From contig NZ_FQUS01000006.1 of the NCBI RefSeq assembly GCF_900129315.1, positions 1-64,000 of the forward strand: a DNA stretch of 64,000 bases. The letters are read 5' to 3'. Both the position numbers and the translations under genes were made by a program. Origin of the DNA: Fodinibius roseus. GTDB taxonomy: Bacteria > Bacteroidota > Rhodothermia > Balneolales > Balneolaceae. Below are positions 9,719 through 18,185 of the stretch, one piece after another. Numbering within the stretch: position 1 is the first letter of the stretch; every line of letters begins with the position of its first letter. The notes below the pieces were generated by a model. The model had not been told where the DNA came from, searched no databases, and was given only the letters and a program-made list of their open reading frames with translations.

Positions 9719-9832
9719 TAATTAAACGTAAATATAGGCAGAATAAGACAGATATAAGGCCGCTTCAGAAAAATTAATGATAAGTTAATACAGGGAGGAC
9801 ACTGTCAATGTTGCCTCTGCAAATTTATTCTT

Positions 9833-11419
9833 TTAGCTGACCGCCTCCCGGCTTTTGGCCGTAATAATGAGGGTGCGACCCGTAACCTCTTCAAATAATG
9901 TGCTTTTTCGCATTGCGCCCCAAATTTCCAGCTGGGGATCCGACTCTGTGGTCAACGCAATGTTAATTTCTTCTTCCCCTATTTCAATATCCACATGCTT
10001 TACGTTCTGATAATGACTCCGATCCATGCCATCCGCAATGCGCAAAATTCCGGATAGTTTTTTAACTTTTTTTCTGAGTGGTTTGTCAAGCTTGCGATAT
10101 CGTTTATGGCGTTTTTTAGGCGTTGACCGTCGATGATAACGAGCAACGTTAGCCATAACTTCAATTTCCTCTTCCTTAAATCCTCTGAGATCGGCATAAC
10201 GGATCAAATACAAAGCGTGTTTGTGGTGTTTTCGGTGTGAAATATAGTACCCAATATCATGCATGAGCGAGGCGTATTCCAGCAGTTCCCGATCATTATC
10301 ATTGAAATCTAATTCGTTACGTAGAACATCAAATATTTTTAAAGCTATAGAGGTTACATGTCGCGAATGGTCTTCATGCCAGTCACATTTTATAAGGAGC
10401 TCAAAAACGCTTCTGCGACGTGGGTTGGGAAAATAAGATTTGAGTTCTATGTCTATATTATGCTTCTCCTGGTGAATATGGTCCAGGATCATGCCTTCAC
10501 GCAAAGCATCCTCTGAAATACGGACTTTTTCAATGCCAAAGGACTTCATCAAATATCGCAATAATACCACGCCGGGAATGATAATATCGATTCTTTTCTT
10601 GTCAAGCCCGTCAAGTTTGGAGCGCTTAGCGTGATCAAATGTTATAAAGTCGTCATAGAACTCATTAAAATCCTGAGCGGAAAATACTAACTCATTCAGA
10701 GATAGCGAGGTACTCAGTGATTTCCGTTCCGCAATCATTTCGGCAATATTTTCCATCGTGCCCGAAGAGCCCACAATAGTGTCAACAGAGTGCTGGTTAA
10801 GTAGCTTTCTCACTTCTTTCAGCTCATCTTTAAAAATTTTTTCCAGCTTTCTGATATCCTTTTTTGTTGCCGGATCATGTTGCTGTACCGAAGTAGCCAT
10901 ACGGGCGGCTCCGATTTTATAGCTGGCATTAAAAAAAAGTTCCTCTTTGTTTCCAATTATAAACTCAACACTTCCCCCGCCGATGTCTACCATTAATACC
11001 GGCTGCTCATCCAGGGTCACCGCGTGTTGAATTGCCTGCCCGATGAGATTTGCCTCTCTGCTTCCCGATATAGCAAGTGGTTTTATACCCACCTCATCAA
11101 TAGATCGCTGTATAAATGCTCCTCCGTTCTCAGCTTCTCTGATTGCACTGGTGGCATATGCCAGAATCTCTTCTACTTCAAGATTATCACATAAAAACTT
11201 TATTTTCTCCAGCGCTTTAATTCCCCGATTCATGGCTTCTTTAGAAAGCATATTCCTCATACCTCCTTCAGCCAGCAATACCATCTCTTTTAGCTTATCC
11301 ATCCTGCGATAGCTGCCATCGGGATAGATATCCATAATAATCGCGTGGAAAGAATTGGTGCCTAAATCAATAGCTGCTATGCGTTTTGAAGGCTCGCTAT
11401 TGTTTGAAAAATGTGCCAT
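9833..11419 (-). CDS. ppx: Ppx/GppA family phosphatase with HD domain
   Basis: Exopolyphosphatase/pppGpp phosphohydrolase family, 528 aa. The ASKHA nucleotide-binding fold shows IAAIDLGTNSFHAIIMD near the start and the phosphate loop VLMVDIGGGSVEFII; a GSSGTMENIAEM segment follows. The C-terminal third is HD-like (HEDHSRHVTSIALKIFD, then ASLMHDIGYYISHRKHHKHAL), the long form of the family. It may hydrolyse polyphosphate, pppGpp or both; sequence does not decide. It is upstream of ppk1 on the same strand, fitting a joint polyphosphate role. Its upstream region contains a copy of the 145-bp repeat. Confidence 0.92.
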   Translation of the reverse strand: MAHFSNNSEPSKRIAAIDLGTNSFHAIIMDIYPDGSYRRMDKLKEMVLLAEGGMRNMLSKEAMNRGIKALEKIKFLCDNLEVEEILAYATSAIREAENGGAFIQRSIDEVGIKPLAISGSREANLIGQAIQHAVTLDEQPVLMVDIGGGSVEFIIGNKEELFFNASYKIGAARMATSVQQHDPATKKDIRKLEKIFKDELKEVRKLLNQHSVDTIVGSSGTMENIAEMIAERKSLSTSLSLNELVFSAQDFNEFYDDFITFDHAKRSKLDGLDKKRIDIIIPGVVLLRYLMKSFGIEKVRISEDALREGMILDHIHQEKHNIDIELKSYFPNPRRRSVFELLIKCDWHEDHSRHVTSIALKIFDVLRNELDFNDNDRELLEYASLMHDIGYYISHRKHHKHALYLIRYADLRGFKEEEIEVMANVARYHRRSTPKKRHKRYRKLDKPLRKKVKKLSGILRIADGMDRSHYQNVKHVDIEIGEEEINIALTTESDPQLEIWGAMRKSTLFEEVTGRTLIITAKSREAVS

Positions 11420-11526
11420 GCGGACAAATCTTTAATTTTACTGTCAAAACATTAGCGGTCAATATGCTACTTGTTTTATAATTATGAAAAAATATACGTT
11501 AAACATTACAATAAGGTAATATTACC

Positions 11527-11658
11527 AGAAGGTTGTGTGAAACAAGGATTTTTGGTCAAGACCAGAGGGTTTTAAAACTGCAGCATATTGAGTATATGTT
11601 AGAATTTGAAAAGCGCAATTATTAAGAGGTTAGAAAAAACCGATTTACAAAGCCTTCT
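11527..11658 (+). repeat. 145-bp family repeat, copy 1
   Basis: About 132 bp bounded by AGAAGG and CCTTCT with imperfect inverted ends (AGAAGGTTGTGTGAAAC against the reverse complement of the right end, AGAAGGCTTTGTAAATCG). The interior AAAACTGCAGCATAT and GAATTTGAAAAGCGCAAT aligns with the copies at 31.1 and 52.0 kb. It lies between the start of ppx and the end of acr3, the only notable content of the 386 bp gap. No coding potential. Confidence 0.7.
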
Positions 11659-11805
11659 GTCCGCTGTATGATTTCTTGATAAACGAAATAATATAATGCA
11701 GGGTCTAAATTTTATTTTCTGTCAAGCATAGAAAAGATCCGCACTATCAGAAATAAAAAAAGTACACGCTTCAAGATCACAAAAATAAAATGATCGGAAC
11801 GTCAT

Positions 11806-12879
11806 CTAATCCCGGTAGGCGGGCGCTGACGCGGTTTTGTAGTATTTATCCCTGAGCCAAAACGCTACGTTCACAAGTGCTATCAATGCCGGAACTTCAA
11901 TAAGAGGTCCCACCACCCCGGCAAAGGCCTGACCGCTGTTGAGCCCAAATACCGCAATGGCAACGGCGATAGCCAGCTCAAAATTATTGCCGGCGGCCGT
12001 AAACGAAATGGAGGCATTCTTGTCGTACTCGGCGCCCATCATTCTGCTCACCGCAAACCCAATGAAAAACATGAGTACAAAATAGATTAACAGCGGTACG
12101 GCGATGCGGGCCACATCCATCGGAATCTGAACAATAAGTTCTCCCTTGAGGCTGAACATCACCACAATGGTAAACAGCAGCGCAATAAGCGTTACCGGTG
12201 AAATAGCCGGCAAAAAGGTCTCTTCGTACCACTTCCTGCTTTTAAGGCGGACCAGTCCAAACCGGCTGATCATGCCGGCCAGGAAGGGAATTCCCAGGTA
12301 AATGGCCACACTTTCGGCTACCGTATAAATGGAGATATCAACGATGGCCCCCTCGAAACCGAGCAGCGGTGGTAGTTTGGTGATGAAAATCCACGCATAG
12401 AAACTATAAGCAAAGACTTGAAAGATACTGTTCAGCGCAACCAGCCCGGCCCCGTATTCACTGCTGCCCTCGGCCAGGTCGTTCCAGACCAACACCATAG
12501 CGATGCAGCGGGCCAGCCCAATGAGAATCAGTCCCACCATATACTCCGGGTAATCCTGCAAAAAGATAACGGCCAGCGCAAACATCAGCACCGGACCCAC
12601 AATCCAGTTTAGTACCAGCGAAATACTGAGCACTTTCACATCCTTAAAAACCTTCGGAAGCAGCTTGTAGTCCACTTTGGCCAGCGGCGGATACATCATC
12701 AAAATCAGTCCGATGGCAATGGGAATATTGGTGGATCCGCTGCTGAAGGAATTGATGAATCCCGAGGTAGACGGTATGAAATACCCGATCGCCACTCCAA
12801 TAGCCATGGCAACAAAAATCCAAAGCGTCAGGTATCGATCGAGGAAACTCATTTTTTTGGTTGGTGCAGGTGTACTCAT
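11806..12879 (-). CDS. acr3: ACR3-family arsenite efflux transporter
   Basis: Inner-membrane arsenite/H+ antiporter, 357 aa with about ten membrane segments. Family marks are the N-terminal [23 protein letters not shown], the PPLAKVDY segment, and [16 protein letters not shown] with the conserved cysteine needed for arsenite transport, plus the later [14 protein letters not shown]. It is last in the leftward arsenic operon, 111 bp after arsC. It exports the arsenite made by ArsC. The start is the ATG at 12879, giving MSTPAPTKK ahead of TM1. Confidence 0.95.
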   Translation of the reverse strand: MSTPAPTKKMSFLDRYLTLWIFVAMAIGVAIGYFIPSTSGFINSFSSGSTNIPIAIGLILMMYPPLAKVDYKLLPKVFKDVKVLSISLVLNWIVGPVLMFALAVIFLQDYPEYMVGLILIGLARCIAMVLVWNDLAEGSSEYGAGLVALNSIFQVFAYSFYAWIFITKLPPLLGFEGAIVDISIYTVAESVAIYLGIPFLAGMISRFGLVRLKSRKWYEETFLPAISPVTLIALLFTIVVMFSLKGELIVQIPMDVARIAVPLLIYFVLMFFIGFAVSRMMGAEYDKNASISFTAAGNNFELAIAVAIAVFGLNSGQAFAGVVGPLIEVPALIALVNVAFWLRDKYYKTASAPAYRD

Positions 12880-12990
12880 TCGTATTTATTGTTTTCTGGT
12901 AAAAAGTATTCTGAAAATCAGTTATTACATTCAATTTTAGCTACTCAATCAAATTCAGCATGTCATGAAATGCGTATCGGAAATGCAATC

Positions 12991-13599
12991 TCACACTTGC
13001 GACATCAGATAAAACATTTCCATCGCAATTTGCCGGCAGCGCTTGTCGTAGGTTTCCATCTCCCCTGGCGTACCGTCCGATTCTTTGGGATCGACGTACG
13101 GAATGGAAAATCGTTTTTCGGCTCCGGGAACGACCGGACAGTTTTCATCGGCATCGGTGCACGTCATAACAGCTGCAAAGTTTCTCCGGGGATTATGGGA
13201 ATCATCGAATCTTTTAGAGAAGCAGACCAGCGGCTCCTTATTCTCGTCAAAAAATACGTTGTAGCGCGGATTCTCCCCGCCCGGGTCTTCCACCTTGAAT
13301 CCGGCCCGCTCTACGGCTGCCACCGCACGGGGATTAAAAGCCGTGGCTTCAGTGCCGCCGGAGTACGTTTGAATATGATCCAGCCCCAGGTATTCGGCCA
13401 TTACCGCTGACCAAATCTGGCAGAGGTGACTTCGCCGGCTGTTATGCGTGCAAATAAAAGTTAGCCTGGCCGGATCTCCGGATCCTTTTTTCGCTCGGAT
13501 ATAACCAGCGAGCTGCGCCAGCTTACCTTTCCGTGCTTGTGATATGCCCGGTGCGTTAACCTTACTATTCCGGATGTACGATTTTAAATTTGGATACAT
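12991..13599 (-). CDS. arsC: Arsenate reductase, low-molecular-weight phosphatase type
   Basis: A 202 aa member of the LMW protein-tyrosine-phosphatase fold. The P-loop FICTHNSRRSH (Cys50-X5-Arg56) is the arsenate-binding site. Further cysteines lie at 60 and in VMTCTDADENCP, which could take part in the disulphide relay used by thioredoxin-coupled ArsC. An N-terminal extension of about 45 residues precedes the fold. The longer Bacteroidota proteins of this type are annotated as protein-tyrosine-phosphatases in arsenic operons, so arsenate reduction is inferred mostly from context. Confidence 0.85.
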   Translation of the reverse strand: MYPNLKSYIRNSKVNAPGISQARKGKLAQLAGYIRAKKGSGDPARLTFICTHNSRRSHLCQIWSAVMAEYLGLDHIQTYSGGTEATAFNPRAVAAVERAGFKVEDPGGENPRYNVFFDENKEPLVCFSKRFDDSHNPRRNFAAVMTCTDADENCPVVPGAEKRFSIPYVDPKESDGTPGEMETYDKRCRQIAMEMFYLMSQV

Positions 13600-13676
13600 A
13601 TAATTAATTGTTAATCCAGTTCGACATTTTGGCTGGCCCTAATGCTCATCGTTGCATCCGGCATTTACCCTTCGTT

Positions 13677-13693
13677 CCGCAGCTGGGCTGCGG
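13677..13693 (-). other. Perfect hairpin between arsM and arsC
   Basis: A 7-bp perfect stem (CCGCAGC / GCTGCGG) with a 3-nt loop lies in the 143 bp gap between the arsM stop and the arsC start. No U-run follows on the minus strand, so it is not a standard intrinsic terminator. It could be an mRNA processing or stability element that sets arsRM and arsC-acr3 apart. Confidence 0.45.
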
Positions 13694-13742
13694 CCATGAG
13701 ATATACAATTTCAGGAGGTCTGCAAGGAAATAAGCAGTGAAA

Positions 13743-14645
13743 TCAGCAGCAACCGGAATCCGGTCCGCATGCAGAACCATCACCTGTCATCTCCGTTTTT
13801 TGCTGCCATTTTTTGGAGTCAGGCTCGCCACCCGGTTTTTGGCCGAAAACCGTAATACTGTAAATACCGGGATCTCCATGCTTAAATTCTTCGATTTCTG
13901 TTTCGGATAAATAGTTGGCCAGTATCTCATCGGGAATAACAATAGGCTTTTCCTTCTGGATGGTCACATTTTCAAATCCAAGGGCTTTAATATACCCGAG
14001 GTATTCCTCCTTCCGGATGGCTCCTGAAACACAACCGGCATACATTTCGGCATCTTCGCGCATGGCATCAGGCAGATCTCCCTCCAGCACAATATCCGAA
14101 ATACTAAAGTGTCCCCCCGGTTTTAACGTTCGAAAAATTTCTGAGAAGACTTTGGATTTATCCGGCACCAGATTCAGTACGCAATTGCTGACGATAACAT
14201 CGGCCGCGTTATCCGGGACGGGCATTTCTTCAATGTCCCCATACCGGAACTCCACGTTATTAAACCCCATCTTGTCGGCATTGCTACGGGCTTTTTCGAT
14301 CATGGACTCGGCAAAATCCACACCGATCACCTTGCCGGTTTCCCCTGTTTCATGTCGAGCCACAAAACAGTCGTTGCCGGCTCCGGATCCAAGATCGATG
14401 ACGGTGTCTCCCTCGCTGATTTTAGCAAACTGGGTGGGCAGGCCGCATCCGAGTCCCAGGTCGGCTTCCTTGTTATATCCCTCGACTTTGCTGTAGTCAT
14501 CGCTCATAACGCTATATACTTCTTCTCCCGAGCCACAGCAGGAACTTTCTTTATCGGGGGTAGAGGTGGATTGCTCGCCTATTAGGCTGTATTTCTTTCT
14601 GACTGTTTCCTTAAGATCTTCGGCGGTTTTATGGTCCGTATTCAT
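13743..14645 (-). CDS. arsM: Arsenite S-adenosylmethionine methyltransferase
   Basis: Methylates As(III) using SAM. The 300 aa protein has the Rossmann SAM motif VIDLGSGAGNDCFVA (about 82-96), VIGVDFAESMIEKAR and the Cys positions expected of ArsM: Cys67 in GLGCGLP, Cys155 in SNCVLNLVP and Cys205 in AGCVSGA. An N-terminal CC pair (36-37) is typical. The C-terminus ends in a Cys-rich tail, SACGPDSGCC, which may bind arsenic. It starts 1 bp after the arsR stop, so the two are translationally linked. The family assignment is firm. Confidence 0.95.
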   Translation of the reverse strand: MNTDHKTAEDLKETVRKKYSLIGEQSTSTPDKESSCCGSGEEVYSVMSDDYSKVEGYNKEADLGLGCGLPTQFAKISEGDTVIDLGSGAGNDCFVARHETGETGKVIGVDFAESMIEKARSNADKMGFNNVEFRYGDIEEMPVPDNAADVIVSNCVLNLVPDKSKVFSEIFRTLKPGGHFSISDIVLEGDLPDAMREDAEMYAGCVSGAIRKEEYLGYIKALGFENVTIQKEKPIVIPDEILANYLSETEIEEFKHGDPGIYSITVFGQKPGGEPDSKKWQQKTEMTGDGSACGPDSGCC

Positions 14646-14646
14646 A

Positions 14647-14982
14647 TCAGCAGCATTGTTCTTGCGTTGCGGTTTTCAAATTTTTAACCAGCGGTGTCAA
14701 CAGGTCATTCAATTCAACAATTCCATCGGAATTCAGGCAGTAGCAGGTACGCACCCCGTCTACTTCTCCCTTAATGATTCCGGCATTTTTCAGTGCCTTT
14801 AAATGTTGTGAAACCGTCGACTGTGCCAGCGGCAATTCTTCCGTTATATCTCCACAGATACACGTATTACGCTCAGCCAGCAACTCGATAATGGCAATTC
14901 GCGCCGGATGACCAAGGGCTTTCATCAGCTCCGCACTACGTTTGCGGGAGGTATCAAACAGTTTTGCTTTCGTAATAGCCAT
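14647..14982 (-). CDS. arsR: ArsR-family metalloregulator
   Basis: A 111 aa winged-helix repressor and first gene of the arsenic operon. The metal-site-like NTCICGDI at the start of the recognition region is followed by the helix-turn-helix LAQSTVSQHLKALKNAGII and the wing GVRTCYCLN. Cysteines in CIC and CYC and a terminal QEQCC offer possible As(III) ligands. It should repress the operon until arsenite binds. Operator-like palindromes lie directly upstream, overlapping a promoter-like sequence. Confidence 0.93.
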   Translation of the reverse strand: MAITKAKLFDTSRKRSAELMKALGHPARIAIIELLAERNTCICGDITEELPLAQSTVSQHLKALKNAGIIKGEVDGVRTCYCLNSDGIVELNDLLTPLVKNLKTATQEQCC

Positions 14983-14996
14983 AGTATTTATCGTTT

Positions 14997-15053
14997 ATCG
15001 CAATTTTACGATAATATAACTCGAATTTTATTATGATTCAATCATTTATTGAT
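14997..15053 (-). promoter_or_regulatory. arsR promoter with two operator-like palindromes
   Basis: On the minus strand a sigma70-like TTGAAT and TATATT are spaced by 17 bp. The palindrome ATCATTTATTGAT (15041-15053) abuts and slightly overlaps the -35 side, and ATCGCAATTTTACGAT (14997-15012) lies just after the -10. Dyads of this kind are typical ArsR/SmtB operators, so autoregulation of arsR-arsM-arsC-acr3 is likely. The exact site is inferred. Confidence 0.6.
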
Positions 15054-15948
15054 GAAAAAATGGACCGGGCAAATTTATTTTGCGGCTTTCCCAAATGTTG
15101 TAACACATGAAGGAAATAAAACCTGAATATTGAATTAAAAAACAATAAAACTTCGTGTTATGACATCCACGGAAAGCCGGACAGCAATATTCGCCCCGGC
15201 TGATCCTGTTCCCAGGTTACATATTCTAAACAAAATCCGGCGCAACCGCGACCATTGGATTTGCCGAATACGTACCACTTTGTCCGCTTCCGAACCAAGA
15301 ATAAGGTGCTTCAGCCCGCTGTGCCCGCGTGTTGTGCAGGACAATCCATCGGATAAACGTCCATTTTGGGTTCAGTTTATCCTCAAGGTAACAGGGAACA
15401 TCCGACAGTACATACACAAAACTGCATAGGGAACCGGACCGGATGACTTGCTCGAAAACCGGTGGATCGGACCTTGAAAAAGACGCTTTTGAATAATAAG
15501 ATTAAGCTTATTGATTTATCGGCTACATACGTTATACTTATGCAAGCAATACTACGTTCTAAAGGCACTATTAAGCGCGGATCGATATGAATCGCGGGCT
15601 TGGGTTTACCTGTGTATGAGTCCAAAAGCACACAAGAATTGCTTATAGCCGACAAGGATGTCAACTTTATTAAATATATAAGACGACCAAACTGATTACG
15701 AGGAATGTTAGGGTACTGGAGGGTAGCAAGAAGCCTGATAGCAGAATTAGCTATCCTGATACACACACAGATTTTTATTTAAACTGCCTGAAACTCAACA
15801 TATTCTGTTTTGTTTTGCGAAGTGTTAGTATTAGAGCTGAGCAACTAACTGTGTCCACAGGCAGATGAGCCGCTTTTATTACTTCGGTTTGCCTGGATAG
15901 GTGTTCATTATCACACGTCAATTATTGCCTCAGAAACCTGATTCCTGT
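15054..15948. other. About 0.9 kb gap without a convincing gene
   Basis: The gap between the arsenic promoter and the histidine kinase holds several frames of 60-127 codons on both strands, none with a recognisable domain. One minus-strand frame (15766-15383) contains VLLDSYTGKPKPAI, which faintly recalls the substrate loop of ornithine cyclodeaminase-type proteins, but the match breaks immediately. Decayed sequence plus the upstream region of the kinase is the simplest reading. Confidence 0.4.
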
Positions 15949-18033
15949 ATGAGCAATGCTGCTACGATCAAAATTGATTATACGTCCAGCGATATCAGCA
16001 AAAAACTCCGCAACCAGGAATGGTCAAATACCGTCCTTGGTGCCATAGAGGAGTGGCCCGCCCCTCTGCGCTCGGTTTTCAATATTTGCCTGGCGTTGGA
16101 CGACCCCGCCGGGATCTGTTGGGGTAAGAACTACGTATTTTTTTGTAATGACGCCTGGAGCAATCATATAGGAGATGAGTACGCATTGGGACAACCGGCC
16201 CGGCAGAGAATGGAAGACAAGTGGCCGGACTTTGCTTCCTGTATCCGGAAGGCGCGTTCTACCGGGGAGGGTGTGTCCTCGGACAATGACTCACTTTCCT
16301 TTTCCGCTTTCAACCAGCGCCATGCTGAGGTATCGTTTAACCCTGTTCCGGATGGCGAGGGGACTGTGGGCGGCGTTTTTATCCTGGCAACCGGAATCAA
16401 AAAGGCTACGAACGGGGAGCAGAAGTATCGCGATAAAGAACACGAGCGGTTGCTGCGGGAGGTACAAACGGAGCGTGAGCGGCTATCTGACATTTTTCAG
16501 CACGCTCCCTCCTTTATGTGCATCCTGCGGGGACCTGATCATGTGTTCGAACGGGCCAATGAGTTATACAGGAAGCTGGTGGGAGAAAACCGGGAGATCA
16601 TAGGCCGGCCGGTCGGGGAAGTGCTGCCGGAGGTAGAAGGTCAAGGGTTCTTAAAAATGCTGGACCACGTATATGAGACGGGCAAGCCGTCAGTCATGAC
16701 CGATATCCCCATCAAGCTTAATCGTCAGCCGGAGTCCGGCGGGGGACTGGAAACGCGGTATCTCGACCTGGTATGTCAACCCCTTCGTGATTCCGACGGT
16801 TCGGTAAACGGAATATTTGCCCAGGGCGTGGATCTGACCGAACGTCACCATGCCAGAGAAAAGCTGCAGGCCATAAACGACACCCTGGAAAAACGGGTGG
16901 AAAAAAGAACCGGGGAATTGCGGTCGTATCAGACAAAGCTGCAGTCCCTTGCCTCCAGGCTGAACGAAGCGGAAGAGCAGGAACGGCAGCGGCTGGCCGC
17001 CGAGCTTCATGATAATCTGGGGCAAATGCTTAGCATCGCTAAAATGCAGGTCGACAGATTACGGCGTAACCACTTTTCGGAGGGTCACCCGGAGGAGCTG
17101 CGGGTATTAAGAGAAATAGTGAATGATGCCCTGGCCTATAACCAGAACCTGATGGTGGAACTGAAACCGCCACCCGTTCTCCACAAGGAAAATGTCACCG
17201 AAGTACTGCAATGGACCGCGAATAAAATGGAGAAACAGGGGCTTGACATTGAGGTTAACGATGACGGGAAACCCAAACCGGTCGATAAGCAGGTCCGTTC
17301 AACGCTCCATCAATCGGTACGAGAGCTGTTGCTCAACGTGATCAAGCATGCGGACACCCGGGAAGCCCGAATGCATATCCAGCGCATGGATCAGCATGTG
17401 AGTGTTACGATCAGGGATAAGGGCAAAGGGTTTGACATCCATGAGCATCTGCTGAAGTCTACGGAAGAAGGACGATTTGGCCTGTTTAATATACAGGAGC
17501 GGATGAATTGGCAGGGAGGTGCCTTTGAGATCACTTCAAAACCGGGAAAAGGGACCAAAGCGATCCTGTATGCCCCTCTGAAAGATCAGCCGGCACAGGA
17601 GACTCTGGCTGGGACTGAAAGAGAAGCCGATCCACCTCCCGACAAAAAAAAGGAACGGTCCGTTGCGGGACAGGAAATCAGGGTCATGCTCGTGGATGAT
17701 CATGAGATGGTACGCAGGGGATTTCGCCTTATGATAGAAAAACAGGAGGATATCGTCATTGTCGCAGAAGCGTCCAATGGCCGGGAAGCAGTGAAATTGG
17801 CCGATGAGAAGTCTCCCGATGTCATACTGATGGATGTAAATATGCCCGTAATGGATGGTATTGAGGCCACACAACAAATTATTGCCTCCGGGCGCGATAC
17901 ACGAATCATCGGCTTATCCCTCCACAACAGCCAGGAAGTGATCCAAAACATGAAAAGCGCCGGGGCTTCCGACTACCTGACAAAGACGGATGCCTTTGAA
18001 ACGCTGATTACGACCATCCGCGAAAATGCCTGA
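15949..18033 (+). CDS. PAS-containing hybrid histidine kinase with C-terminal receiver
   Basis: A cytoplasmic two-component protein of about 694 aa from the ATG at 15949; an upstream GTG at 15901 would add 16 residues. Order: PAS-like sensor (about 20-155), second PAS (about 175-300), coiled linker, HisKA_3 dimerisation domain with the phospho-acceptor His in RLAAELHDNLGQ (residue 354 from this start), HATPase with VIKHADTREARM, GKGFD and GRFGLFNIQER, a charged linker, then a NarL-type receiver with VMLVDDHEMVRRGF and phospho-acceptor Asp in ILMDVNMPVMDG. There is no membrane segment and no output HTH, so phosphate must pass to another protein. The signal is unknown. Confidence 0.9.
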   Translation: MSNAATIKIDYTSSDISKKLRNQEWSNTVLGAIEEWPAPLRSVFNICLALDDPAGICWGKNYVFFCNDAWSNHIGDEYALGQPARQRMEDKWPDFASCIRKARSTGEGVSSDNDSLSFSAFNQRHAEVSFNPVPDGEGTVGGVFILATGIKKATNGEQKYRDKEHERLLREVQTERERLSDIFQHAPSFMCILRGPDHVFERANELYRKLVGENREIIGRPVGEVLPEVEGQGFLKMLDHVYETGKPSVMTDIPIKLNRQPESGGGLETRYLDLVCQPLRDSDGSVNGIFAQGVDLTERHHAREKLQAINDTLEKRVEKRTGELRSYQTKLQSLASRLNEAEEQERQRLAAELHDNLGQMLSIAKMQVDRLRRNHFSEGHPEELRVLREIVNDALAYNQNLMVELKPPPVLHKENVTEVLQWTANKMEKQGLDIEVNDDGKPKPVDKQVRSTLHQSVRELLLNVIKHADTREARMHIQRMDQHVSVTIRDKGKGFDIHEHLLKSTEEGRFGLFNIQERMNWQGGAFEITSKPGKGTKAILYAPLKDQPAQETLAGTEREADPPPDKKKERSVAGQEIRVMLVDDHEMVRRGFRLMIEKQEDIVIVAEASNGREAVKLADEKSPDVILMDVNMPVMDGIEATQQIIASGRDTRIIGLSLHNSQEVIQNMKSAGASDYLTKTDAFETLITTIRENA

Positions 18034-18185
18034 GGCTTATAGGTGGAGGAAAAAAACGCGGAATTCAGATCGCATTACTATGCAATTTTATCCTAACTTT
18101 AACCTGAATATTCACCAGAATCTAATCGCGCGTAAGACCTCACAGCTTTTGAGTGAGCCGGGCGTAATCTTATTCGTCACCACCG

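Noticed and set aside
15383-15766. Ornithine cyclodeaminase pseudogene
   Set aside because: Only one short loop-like segment (VLLDSYTGKPKPAI) is suggestive, and the rest of the frame does not follow the family.
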